Shown here piece by piece: positions 7,891 through 15,311 of a stretch of 64,000 bases of DNA (positions are counted from its first letter, which is position 1; every line of letters begins with the position of its first letter). The position numbers and the translations under genes were made by a program. The notes beneath the pieces were generated by a model. That model saw nothing but the letters and a program-made list of their open reading frames with translations. It had not been told where the DNA came from and did no database searches. Source of the DNA: Bog-756 sp963699345 (GTDB taxonomy: Bacteria; Actinomycetota; Acidimicrobiia; Acidimicrobiales; RAAP-2); contig CAVOTL010000005.1 in assembly GCA_963699345.1 (NCBI GenBank), forward strand, positions 1,550,001-1,614,000, in the 5' to 3' direction.

Positions 7891-9530
7891 CGAGGCACCA
7901 TCCCTCCGTAGGGGACACCGGTCAGGTAGGCGATGTCCCGATCGAACGTGGTGAGATCGTCGAGGCTGAAGGCGCCGAGCCGGTGGTGCCCGCAGGCCCG
8001 GGCCAGCACCTGCATCAGCTGGACGGAGGCCCGGAGGAACCGGTTCAGACGTTCGGCTGCCTCGTCCACCGGGAGCCGCGCCCGCAGATGGGGCTTCTGG
8101 GTGGCGATACCGACCGGGCAGTTGTTGGTGTGACAGGCACGCATGCCGAGGCACCCGATGGCCTGGAGGGCCGAGTTGGCCACGGCCACCGCATCGGCAC
8201 CCAGGGCCAGAGCCTTGGCGAAGTCCGCAGGGGTGCGGAGCCCGCCGGTGACGATCAGGGTGACATCGCGGCGGCCCAACTGGTTCAGGTGGTGCCTGGC
8301 CCTGGCCAGAGCGGGCATCGTCGGGACCGAGATGTTGTCCCGGAAGATCAGCGGTGCGGCTCCGGTCCCGCCCCCTCGCCCGTCGAGGATGACGTAGTCC
8401 ACCCCGACCGCCAGGGCCGCATCGAGGTCGCGCTCGATGTGCTGGGCGCTCATCTTGTAGCCGATCGGAATCCCGCCGGAGCGCTCCCGCACTTCGTCGG
8501 CGAACCGCCGGTAGTCGTCGACGGACTGCCAGTCGGGGAATCGTGGAGGGGAGACCGCCGGGGTGCCCTCGGGCAGGCCACGCACCTCGGCGATGCGCCC
8601 GATCACCTTGTCCCCCGGGAGGTGTCCTCCGGTGCCGGTCTTGGCTCCCTGGCCCCCCTTGAAATGGAAGGCCTGAACCTTGGGGAGCACATCGAAGGAC
8701 CACCCGAACCGGGCCGATGCCAGCTCGTAGAAGTACCGGCTGTTGGCCGCCTGCTCCTCCGGCAGCATGCCTCCCTCTCCGGAACAGATGCCCGTGCCCG
8801 CCAGCTCCGCCCCTTTCGACAGTGCCGTCTTCGCCTCCAGCGACAGGGCACCGAAGCTCATGTCGCTGACGAAGATCGGCATGTCCAGCCAGAGCGGGCG
8901 GTCCGCATTGGGCCCGATACAGGTCTCGGTCCCGACGGGCTCGTCATCCAGCAGCGGGAGCCGGTCCAGCTGGGCGGTGACGAACTGGAGGTGGTCCCAG
9001 GTGGGGAGCTCCTGGCGGGACACGCCCATGGCGGACACGGGACCGTGGCGTCCCGTCTTGCTCAAGCCGTTGGTGGCCAGTTCGTTGATGAGGCCGACGA
9101 AGGGCTCCTCGGGAGCGGTGTGCGGGTCGTGGTAGTAGCCCTGGTACACATCGGGGTCGAACGGCTGAGGATGGTGCATGAGGAATCGCATCACCTCGTT
9201 CCGGTCGACCATGAGGTGGTCGCCCTCCAGCCAGCTCGTGAACTTCGTGAGGACCTCCGCGTTGTTGTAGGCGCTGACGCCGGTGTCGATCCGATAGTCC
9301 CAGCCGTGGAGTCCGCAGAGCAGGTCGTCTCCCTCGATCGAACCGTCGGCCAAGAGTGCCCCCCGGTGCAGGCAGCGCCCATAGAGGACGGAGTGGTCAT
9401 CGCCCCTCCGCACGATGACGAGGTCGACGCCCTCCACCTGGGCGCCGATCGGCGTCCGGTCCGGGACGTCGGACCACGTCGCCACCCGCACCGGGCTGGG
9501 CTCGATCCTCGACGTGCTGACTTCGTCCAT
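7887..9530 (-). CDS. Rieske-domain / glutamate synthase-type FMN oxidoreductase fusion
   Basis: 547 residues from the ATG at 9530. Residues 15-110 are a Rieske domain (C53-x-H55 in RCLHRG, C72-x2-H75 in LCGLHGW). The remainder matches the FMN-binding central domain of glutamate synthase, including KVQAFHFKGGQGAKTG and the 3Fe-4S triad C460-x5-C466-x4-C471 in CLGMRACHTNNCP. There is no N-terminal glutaminase domain, so ammonia is not generated from glutamine in this chain. A TTG three codons upstream is a poorer start because AGGAG would lie too close to it. The gene is coupled to the following Rieske-ThDP gene. The true reaction is unknown; an FMN oxidoreductase fed by or feeding the Rieske cluster is the plausible reading. 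Confidence 0.85.
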   Translation of the reverse strand: MDEVSTSRIEPSPVRVATWSDVPDRTPIGAQVEGVDLVIVRRGDDHSVLYGRCLHRGALLADGSIEGDDLLCGLHGWDYRIDTGVSAYNNAEVLTKFTSWLEGDHLMVDRNEVMRFLMHHPQPFDPDVYQGYYHDPHTAPEEPFVGLINELATNGLSKTGRHGPVSAMGVSRQELPTWDHLQFVTAQLDRLPLLDDEPVGTETCIGPNADRPLWLDMPIFVSDMSFGALSLEAKTALSKGAELAGTGICSGEGGMLPEEQAANSRYFYELASARFGWSFDVLPKVQAFHFKGGQGAKTGTGGHLPGDKVIGRIAEVRGLPEGTPAVSPPRFPDWQSVDDYRRFADEVRERSGGIPIGYKMSAQHIERDLDAALAVGVDYVILDGRGGGTGAAPLIFRDNISVPTMPALARARHHLNQLGRRDVTLIVTGGLRTPADFAKALALGADAVAVANSALQAIGCLGMRACHTNNCPVGIATQKPHLRARLPVDEAAERLNRFLRASVQLMQVLARACGHHRLGAFSLDDLTTFDRDIAYLTGVPYGGMVPR

Positions 9531-9569
9531 GGCGTTCAACGCTCCTGTCGCTCGGATCTGATGTGACGT

Positions 9570-9579
9570 GTTCGCGAAC
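9570..9579. promoter_or_regulatory. Palindrome GTTCGCGAAC upstream of the Rieske pair
   Basis: A perfect 10-base palindrome 40 bases upstream of the ATG of the Rieske-FMN gene, in the position expected for an operator or a promoter-proximal protein site. No regulator is assigned. Confidence 0.3.
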
Positions 9580-9645
9580 TTCGCCGAGCTCGGATCGGAT
9601 CACCGGTGGGCGCCGGGCACCGTCCCGACCGGAGGAGAACCGACG

Positions 9646-9696
9646 ATGGGCGACTGCGGGGTCGTGCAGGTGTGTGGCGGTACCGGTCATGGATAG
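9646..9696 (+). CDS. Candidate micro-ORF, 16-residue Cys/Gly peptide
   Basis: An ATG at 9646 follows GGAGGAG (9631-9637) by 8 bases, one of the best ribosome-binding sites in the window. It opens a 16-codon frame MGDCGVVQVCGGTGHG ending at TAG. The peptide has two cysteines and five glycines in its last ten residues. It lies on the strand opposite the Rieske genes and no plus-strand gene follows for nearly 1.9 kb, so it is not an obvious attenuator. It could be a leader, a small metal- or cofactor-related peptide, or chance. Confidence 0.25.
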   Translation: MGDCGVVQVCGGTGHG

Positions 9697-9964
9697 CACC
9701 GCTCCGCGCGCTCGACGGGACGCTTCGACGTGGAAGGAACTCATCGACGTCGTCGCGCATCGCTGTCCACCCGTCCGGATTGCCATCCGGATCCCAGCGA
9801 GTGCCCTCCGACATGGAGCCGCCCGCTGACCGCCCGGTCACCAATTCCGTGTCCGATGGACCCCACGGCGTTACAGCCGGCGGCTCCCGACGGTGTCCCG
9901 TTCACTGCCCATCGGAGCCCACTCCCTCACACCCGACGCGTTCTCGCCTCGTCTCTTCGGATCT

Positions 9965-10765
9965 CTACGCCGGTCCGGCGGCCATCTGCGCCAGCATCTG
10001 TCCGAGCGCCACCTGGTCGGGCCCCACGAACGGTGCGGTCTCCGGAACCGCCGCCAACGACGCGAGGAGCCGGTCGATCATGCCGCCGGGAGCGGCCGGC
10101 AGGTGGCTGCTCAGGATCATCGACGGCTCGAACCGGGCGACGGCATCGAGCCGGCGGGCCAGCTTCCCCCGGTCGACCTCGTGCAGCCAGGGCGAATCGA
10201 TGGTCGCCCAGAGCACCTGCCCCTCGTGGAGGTCTCCCTCGGAGAGTTCCGCGGCGTTCTCGGGGACGTCCGCCAGGAGGGCCCCGAAACTGTCGGCCGG
10301 GAAGAGCACACCCGAGCCGGTGTCGAGGAATCCGGTGGTCGACGGATTGTCGAAGGTCGGAGGCCTGAAGGCGGCCAGCGTGCGGCGGCCGAGCGTGATG
10401 CTCTGTCCGGGATTGACCAGGTGGACCCTGTCCATCGGCAGCGGATCGGACACGCTCATGATGCCGACACCCAGGAACGTGGTGATGACCTTGATGTCGG
10501 GGTACTCGGCGAGCAGCTGACCCAGGGCGCCGATGTGGTCGCCGTCGGTGTGGGTGAGCCAGATCCAACGGAGGTCGGCCGGGTCGATGACCGACCGGAG
10601 TGCGGTCATGAAGCTCTCCCGCTCGAGGACGGGACCGGTGTCGACCAGGACCGGGACGTCCCCCTGGAGTACGAAGGAGTTGATGGCGAGTTGGCCGAGT
10701 CCGGGGATGGGGAAGTTCGTGGTCAGGACGTCGATGTCCGGTGCTGCCTCGTAGGTGGTGATCAT
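9965..10765 (-). CDS. MBL-fold metallo-hydrolase
   Basis: 266 residues of the metallo-beta-lactamase fold. The metal motif HTDGDH at residues 72-77 is a variant of HxHxDH in which the second His is Asp, as seen in ODP-type (flavodiiron-like) and other atypical members. The preceding strand VPVLVDTG (about 37-44) is also typical. The ATG at 10765 follows AAAGGAG with good spacing; the frame is open 34 codons further upstream but that stretch is low-complexity Arg/Pro. It is on the same strand as the SRPBCC gene upstream and the Rieske genes downstream. Substrate unknown. Confidence 0.75.
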   Translation of the reverse strand: MITTYEAAPDIDVLTTNFPIPGLGQLAINSFVLQGDVPVLVDTGPVLERESFMTALRSVIDPADLRWIWLTHTDGDHIGALGQLLAEYPDIKVITTFLGVGIMSVSDPLPMDRVHLVNPGQSITLGRRTLAAFRPPTFDNPSTTGFLDTGSGVLFPADSFGALLADVPENAAELSEGDLHEGQVLWATIDSPWLHEVDRGKLARRLDAVARFEPSMILSSHLPAAPGGMIDRLLASLAAVPETAPFVGPDQVALGQMLAQMAAGPA

Positions 10766-10981
10766 GAGTGGCTCCTTTGCTTGGTTGGTGGGTCTGACGG
10801 TCGTCCGTGGAACCCGGTGCTCCGGGCATGGCTTCGCCCGGGGTCGATCCCTCGGGAACCGGTCCATCGGGTGGTCGGGGCCCTGCGGCGAGGTGATGTC
10901 GATGCCGGGCGGTAGGGCGGCGGCGAGGGGTTCCCCTTCGCCGTGGGGCGCCAGGTCAGGTGGCGGGTGCCACCTCGGTCG

Positions 10982-11488
10982 TCATGCCGTCGGCTCCGGT
11001 GCGGAAGCCCCTTCGGCCGCCGCCTTGAGCCGGCCGAGCGTGTGCTCCATGGACTCCCTCAGTTCGCGGGCGCGGTTGGTGGGGACGTCCACGATCCGGG
11101 CCCACAGTGGGATCCATCGGACCACGTAGGACTCGACGACCCGGGTGCCGCCCTCGGCCGGCTCGAACCGGTAGTGCCACTCGGTCGACTCCCGTCCGCC
11201 CTCCTCGGTCACGAAGGCGAACTCACGGCCCGGATCGGCCGCCAGTACCCGTCCCTTGCGTGCCCACTTCATCAGGTTGGCCGGTCCCCCCACGTTCTGC
11301 CCGACGAACGTCGCCCCCACGACCGGGTCGGTGGAGCCACCCGACCACTCCACCCGTCGGCACTCCGGGCTCCACTCGCCCATCCGGGGCAGATCGGCCA
11401 CGAGGGCGTAGATGCGCTCGGGGGGTGCCTCGATGATGGTGTGCATGCTGTCCTGGGTCAGCCACCAACGTGAACTCGTCTCGGCCAT
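10982..11488 (-). CDS. SRPBCC (START-like) family protein
   Basis: 168 residues with the SRPBCC pattern: N-terminal strand STIIEAPPERIYALVADLPRM-like opening, a WSPECRRVEW strand, and a C-terminal helix RARELRESMEHTLGRLKAAA that closes the hydrophobic pocket. Such proteins bind lipophilic ligands or act as polyketide-type cyclases. The ATG at 11488 has GGAGGAG just upstream; an ATG ten codons earlier is possible. It is divergent to a TetR gene with a palindrome between them, so it is likely under that repressor, possibly together with the MBL-fold gene 216 bases downstream. Confidence 0.75.
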   Translation of the reverse strand: MAETSSRWWLTQDSMHTIIEAPPERIYALVADLPRMGEWSPECRRVEWSGGSTDPVVGATFVGQNVGGPANLMKWARKGRVLAADPGREFAFVTEEGGRESTEWHYRFEPAEGGTRVVESYVVRWIPLWARIVDVPTNRARELRESMEHTLGRLKAAAEGASAPEPTA

Positions 11489-11536
11489 GTCTCCTCCGTC
11501 GGTGGGCTCGTTCCTCATGGAAAGAAAAGCTAATAC

Positions 11537-11548
11537 CATTAGCTAATG
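11537..11548. promoter_or_regulatory. TetR-type operator palindrome
   Basis: CATTAGCTAATG is a perfect 12-base palindrome in an AT-rich island; a partial copy (AGCTAAT at 11528-11534) precedes it, giving a direct repeat of the AGCTAAT half-site. It sits between the SRPBCC gene and the TetR gene, 20 bases upstream of the TetR -10 box, where binding could block both promoters. Confidence 0.55.
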
Positions 11549-11568
11549 CTGTCAAGCCTCTTTTGTGC

Positions 11569-11581
11569 TACAGTCACCTCA
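11569..11581 (+). promoter_or_regulatory. -10 box of a leaderless promoter (TetR gene)
   Basis: TACAGT at 11569-11574 is followed by 7 bases and then the ATG at 11582. No ribosome-binding site precedes that ATG, so the message is probably leaderless. Confidence 0.5.
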
Positions 11582-12247
11582 ATGACGAGGACGACCAGCC
11601 CGCGGGCGACCACCGTGCCTCCGGCGGACCGTCGGGCCCGCCGACGCCAGGAGACCATCGACGAGATCCTCGACATCGCCGTGGCCATCATGTCCGAGGA
11701 GGGCGTGAACGCACTGAGCCTCTCGGAGGTGGCGAGGCGGCTCGGCGTCCAGCCCCCCTCGATCTACAAGTACTTCCCTTCGCTCATGGCGATCTACGAC
11801 GAGCTCTTCCTGCGGGGCCAGCGCCTGCACCTCGAAGTCATGCGCGACGCCATGGCCTCCGTCGACCCCGGGCTCGACGCGCTGGTCGCCGGCCTCGAGG
11901 CGAGCGGCCGCTGGCTGCTGGCCAACCGGGCGGTGGCCGAACTGCTGTTCTGGCGCCCCGTGCCGAAGTTCGAACCCTCACCCGGGGCGATGGCCATCAG
12001 CCAGGAGATGATCGACATCCAGCGCGCCGCCCTGGTCGACGCGGTGACCGCCGGCCAGCTCGGGCCCGGCGCCGACTCCGATGAGGCGGTGTTCCTGATC
12101 TCGACCCTGATCATCGGGGTCCTGAGTCAGGCCTTCGCCAACGAACCCGACCTCGCGTGGGGCACCGGGCGATTCACCCCGCTGTTCCCCAAGCTCATGC
12201 GGCTGCTCGTGGCCGTCTACCCACCTCCGCCCGGAGGGGCCCCATGA
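11582..12247 (+). CDS. TetR family transcriptional regulator
   Basis: 221 residues. The N-terminal domain has the TetR helix-turn-helix: RRQETIDEILDIAVAIM, then GVNALSLSEVARRLGVQPPS and IYKYFPSLMAIYDELF. The rest is an all-helical ligand and dimer domain (WHG-like, with WRPVPKFEPS). The ATG at 11582 is preferred over one 12 codons upstream because a -10 box lies just before it. It is divergent from the SRPBCC/MBL genes and shares with them the palindrome CATTAGCTAATG, so autoregulation plus control of those genes is likely. The F420-type oxidoreductase gene lies 63 bases downstream on the same strand. Confidence 0.88.
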   Translation: MTRTTSPRATTVPPADRRARRRQETIDEILDIAVAIMSEEGVNALSLSEVARRLGVQPPSIYKYFPSLMAIYDELFLRGQRLHLEVMRDAMASVDPGLDALVAGLEASGRWLLANRAVAELLFWRPVPKFEPSPGAMAISQEMIDIQRAALVDAVTAGQLGPGADSDEAVFLISTLIIGVLSQAFANEPDLAWGTGRFTPLFPKLMRLLVAVYPPPPGGAP

Positions 12248-12310
12248 CCTCCACCCCGAGCTGATCGGGGGACGAGGGTGGGTCCGCCGTCCAGTGGCCA
12301 TACTGAAGGC

Positions 12311-13174
12311 GTGCGCATCGGACTCCACGCACTGGGCATCGGCCAGGGCGCATATCCGGAGGTGATCAGGGCTGTCGCCCGGTCCGCCGACACCGCCGGG
12401 TTCGCGACCCTGTGGTCCGGCGAGCACGTCGTCATGGTCGATCGACCGGATTCACCGTATCCCTACGCATCCGACGGCCGGATCGCGGTTCCCTCGGACG
12501 CCGATTGGCTCGACCCGTTCATCACGCTGTCGTTTGCCGCGGCGGTCACGTCCAGGATCCGACTGGGAACGGGAGTCCTCCTGCTCCCCGAGCACAATCC
12601 GCTCCTGGTCGCCAAGCAGGCGGCGTCCCTGGACGTGCTGTCGTGCGGTCGGTTCGCCTTGGGCGTGGGGATCGGCTGGTCGTCGGAGGAGTTCGTGGCC
12701 CTCGGGATCCCCTTCGAGGGACGCGCCCGGCGCACGCGGGAGTACGTCGAGGTCATGCGCACGTTGTGGCGTTCCGACCCGTCCTCGCACGACGGGGAGT
12801 TCGTCCGGTTCGACCGGGTCCGCAGCTATCCCAAGCCCCATCTCCGCCCCGCCATACCCGTGGTCCTGGGTGGGACGAGCGATGCCGCCCTGGCCCGTGT
12901 CGCCGAGTACGGCGACGGTTGGTACGGGTTCAACCTCGCCGTCGACGAGGTCGGGGAACGCATCGACGTGCTGGCGCGCCTCTGTCGACAGCGGAACCGG
13001 GACCCTGCGACCGTCGACATCGCGGTGTCGACCCGGGACGGCACGCCCCGGGACCTGGACGGGCTCGGGCAGCTGGGCGTCGACGAGTTGGTGGTGGTGG
13101 AGGCCCCTCCCGACGACCCGGTCGCGGCGGCCGGCTGGGTCACCGGACTCGCCGCGCGCTGGGGCGTCGGCTGA
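12311..13174 (+). CDS. LLM-class (luciferase-like) F420-type oxidoreductase
   Basis: 287 residues of the luciferase-like (beta/alpha)8 fold: VRIGLHALGIGQG at the N-terminus, the strand FATLWSGEHVVM, RIRLGTGVLLLPEHNPLLVAKQ-type segment, and the family marker GRFALGVGIGWSSEEF. It resembles the TIGR03619-type subfamily, whose members use F420 in actinobacteria. The GTG at 12311 follows CATACT by 6 bases, consistent with a leaderless start; a longer start 11 codons upstream has no supporting site. It precedes the DUF35/thiolase group by 119 bases. Substrate unknown. Confidence 0.82.
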   Translation: MRIGLHALGIGQGAYPEVIRAVARSADTAGFATLWSGEHVVMVDRPDSPYPYASDGRIAVPSDADWLDPFITLSFAAAVTSRIRLGTGVLLLPEHNPLLVAKQAASLDVLSCGRFALGVGIGWSSEEFVALGIPFEGRARRTREYVEVMRTLWRSDPSSHDGEFVRFDRVRSYPKPHLRPAIPVVLGGTSDAALARVAEYGDGWYGFNLAVDEVGERIDVLARLCRQRNRDPATVDIAVSTRDGTPRDLDGLGQLGVDELVVVEAPPDDPVAAAGWVTGLAARWGVG

Positions 13175-13293
13175 ACCTCGATCGGAGCGGGCGTTCCCTG
13201 GTCCGGGGCGGCCACACCCGAAAGGCTGGTATGTATGAGGGCGGACGACGTCGACATCGTGGTGGACGCGTTCACCGTGACCAGGGGGAGCGC

Positions 13294-14280
13294 ATGACCC
13301 GATTCATCGAGAGCACGATCACCTTCCCGTACAAGCGCTCGCTCGGGCCCGTCGTCGGTGCGTTCATGACGGCGCTCACCGAGAAGCAGATCCTGGGCAT
13401 CCGCTGCGGCGACACGGTGCTCGTGCCCCCCATGGAATGGGACCCGGCGACCGGGGCCGAGCTCCCACCCGAGTTCGTGGAGGTCGGGCCGGCCGGCACG
13501 GTGGAGTCGTGGACCTGGGTGGCGGAGCCGTCGGAACAACACCCCCTCGACCACCCGTTCGCCTTCGCCTTCATCCGCCTGGACGGGGCGACGACGCCCC
13601 TCCTGCACGCGGTGGACGCGGGAGGTCCGGACCTCGTCTCCGACGGGATGCGCGTCGCCCCCCGCTGGCGGGGGACCCGGAGCGGGCGCATCGACGACAT
13701 CATCGCGTTCGTCCCCGGTGAGACACCCGAGACCGAGGGCGACGACACCGGCGGTTCGGCCGAGCCCGTCACCCGGATGGACTACCTGGCCTCCATCACC
13801 TACCGGAACCCCGTGCCCGAGGCCGCCGACCGGGCCACCGAGGCGTCGCGCGATCACCGGCTCCTCGGTCTGCGCTGTCCGGCCTGCGGTCGCGTCTATG
13901 CCGGAGGGCGTGGTCTCTGCCCGGTCGACGCCATCGAACTCGGCCCGGAGTGCGAGGTCGACCTGCCCCACAAGGGCACCATCACCAATTTCGCCATCGT
14001 CACCCCGGTGCAGTATCCCGGCCAGACCGAGACCGAGCCGTTCGTCCGGGCCTTCGTGCTGCTCGACGACACCGACGTGGTCATCCCGTACTCGGCGGTG
14101 ATCGAGCTCCCCGCCGACGAGGTACACGTCGGCCAGCGCGTCGACGCCGTGTGGGCATCGCCCGCCGAGGAGACCGAGGAGGGCGGCGGCATGGGAGGCA
14201 GCTGGGGATCGCTCCTCGGCTGGATACCGAACGGCGAACCCGACATCGACGACCCCGACCTCGTGAACAGGATCTTCTGA
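13294..14280 (+). CDS. DUF35 OB-fold protein, two tandem domains (acyl-CoA-binding partner of thiolase-like proteins)
   Basis: 328 residues built as two DUF35 units. The first (about 20-150) has only one cysteine where a zinc ribbon would be (GIRCGDTVLVPPMEW). The second (about 175-300) keeps a rubredoxin-like knuckle RCPACGRVYAGGRGLCPVD and an OB-fold with the strand GTITNFAIVTPVQYPG. DUF35 proteins bind acyl-CoA and partner with thiolase-fold enzymes, for example ChsH2 with the aldolase Ltp2 in steroid catabolism. The ATG at 13294 has AGGGGGAG upstream. The two next genes are thiolase-like, with spacings of 2 and -4 bases, so the three probably form one complex. Confidence 0.82.
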   Translation: MTRFIESTITFPYKRSLGPVVGAFMTALTEKQILGIRCGDTVLVPPMEWDPATGAELPPEFVEVGPAGTVESWTWVAEPSEQHPLDHPFAFAFIRLDGATTPLLHAVDAGGPDLVSDGMRVAPRWRGTRSGRIDDIIAFVPGETPETEGDDTGGSAEPVTRMDYLASITYRNPVPEAADRATEASRDHRLLGLRCPACGRVYAGGRGLCPVDAIELGPECEVDLPHKGTITNFAIVTPVQYPGQTETEPFVRAFVLLDDTDVVIPYSAVIELPADEVHVGQRVDAVWASPAEETEEGGGMGGSWGSLLGWIPNGEPDIDDPDLVNRIF

Positions 14281-14282
14281 CC

Positions 14283-15311
14283 GTGAGCGCACCCTCCACC
14301 GACATCGCCGTCATCGGCTGGGCCCAGACCGCCATGGTCCGGCACACCGACAAGTCGGAGACCCAGCTGCTGATGGACGCCATCACCGGCGCCATCACCC
14401 CGCTCGGCCTCGGCCGGGCCGACATCGACTTCACCTGCCTGGGCAGCTGTGACTACATCACCGGTCAGGCGTTCTCCTTCGTCTCCAACCTCGACGCCAT
14501 CGGCGCTTGGCCCCCCAAGCGCGACTCCCACGTGGAGATGGACGGTGCCTGGGCCCTGTACGAGGCGTGGCTCCGTCTGCAGGAGGGCGACATCGAGATC
14601 GCCGTGGTCACCGGCTCCGGGCGGTCCTCGACGGGTGACCCGGCCCTCATCTACCCCATGGAGATGGACCCGTACTTCCTGGCCCCCCTGGGGGCCGACC
14701 CGCTGACTTTCGGTGCGCTGCAGGCGCGGGCGGTCATCGCCGCCGGCATCGCCGACGAACGCCGGATGGCCGAGGTGGCGGTGCGTTCACGCGGCACGGG
14801 TGACGTCGGGTCGTTGCTCGCCGAGGACTACCTCCGCCAGCCGTTGCGACGCCATGACGTGCCCCCGATCACCGACGGAGCCGCCGCCATGGTGCTGGCG
14901 ACCGGCGACCGGGCCCGCCGACTCGTCGACCGGCCGGCGTACATCACCGGGTTCGACCACCGGACCGAGTGCCACAACCCGTCGTTCCGGGCCCTGGACG
15001 ATTCACCGTCCACCCGGATCGCCGCCCGGGCCGCCGGGCTGGGTGACGGCCCGGTGGAGGTGGCCGAACTCCAGGCCGCCTTCACCCACGAGGAGCTGCT
15101 GCTGCGCCACGTGCTCGGGCTGGGCGACGACGTGGCCGTCAACGCCTCCGGCGGGGCCCTCAAGGAGAACCCGATCATGGCGACGGGACTCTGCCGGGTG
15201 GGCCATGCGGCCGACCACATCTTCGGAGGGGGGAACCGGGCACTCGCCCATGCGACGTCCGGGCCCTGCCTGCAACAGAATCTCGTCTGCATCCTGGAGG
15301 GACGGTCGTGA
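14283..15311 (+). CDS. Thiolase-like protein lacking the canonical catalytic cysteine
   Basis: 342 residues of the SCP2/lipid-transfer thiolase type. The usual nucleophile loop (CxSG) is replaced by SHVEMDGAWALYEAW near residue 80, and the GHP-type motif reads NASGGALKENPIMATG, so normal thiolysis is unlikely. Similar thiolase-fold proteins such as Ltp2 act as retro-aldolases with a DUF35 partner. The GTG at 14283 starts two bases after the DUF35 stop. The next gene, also thiolase-like, overlaps by 4 bases. Function as half of a heteromeric aldolase or thiolase is inference. Confidence 0.78.
   Translation: MSAPSTDIAVIGWAQTAMVRHTDKSETQLLMDAITGAITPLGLGRADIDFTCLGSCDYITGQAFSFVSNLDAIGAWPPKRDSHVEMDGAWALYEAWLRLQEGDIEIAVVTGSGRSSTGDPALIYPMEMDPYFLAPLGADPLTFGALQARAVIAAGIADERRMAEVAVRSRGTGDVGSLLAEDYLRQPLRRHDVPPITDGAAAMVLATGDRARRLVDRPAYITGFDHRTECHNPSFRALDDSPSTRIAARAAGLGDGPVEVAELQAAFTHEELLLRHVLGLGDDVAVNASGGALKENPIMATGLCRVGHAADHIFGGGNRALAHATSGPCLQQNLVCILEGRS

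Larger units (their letters stand above)
9531..9964. other. 434-base spacer without a confident gene
   Basis: No long reading frame here looks like a protein. On the minus strand an open frame from 9814 to 9536 begins plausibly but becomes Arg/Ser-rich. The spacer contains a perfect palindrome GTTCGCGAAC at 9570-9579, about 40 bases upstream of the Rieske-FMN gene, which could be an operator. It also holds a plus-strand micro-ORF with a strong ribosome-binding site at 9646-9696 (listed separately). Confidence 0.5.

Noticed and set aside
9531..9539. TTG start for the Rieske-FMN gene at 9539
   Set aside because: The AGGAG would lie only two bases from the TTG; the ATG at 9530 has a workable distance.
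9536..9814. Minus-strand 92-codon frame starting MSEGTRWDPDGNPDGW
   Set aside because: The first 25 residues look protein-like but the remainder is Arg/Ser-rich, and no ribosome-binding site precedes the ATG.
12412..13293. Upstream extension of the DUF35 gene into the LLM gene frame
   Set aside because: It overlaps a confident gene in another frame and is Arg-rich; the ATG at 13294 has a clear ribosome-binding site.
13235..13297. 20-codon frame MRADDVDIVVDAFTVTRGSA overlapping the DUF35 start in ATGA
   Set aside because: It has no ribosome-binding site and the DUF35 gene has its own strong site, so coupling is not needed; it may be chance.
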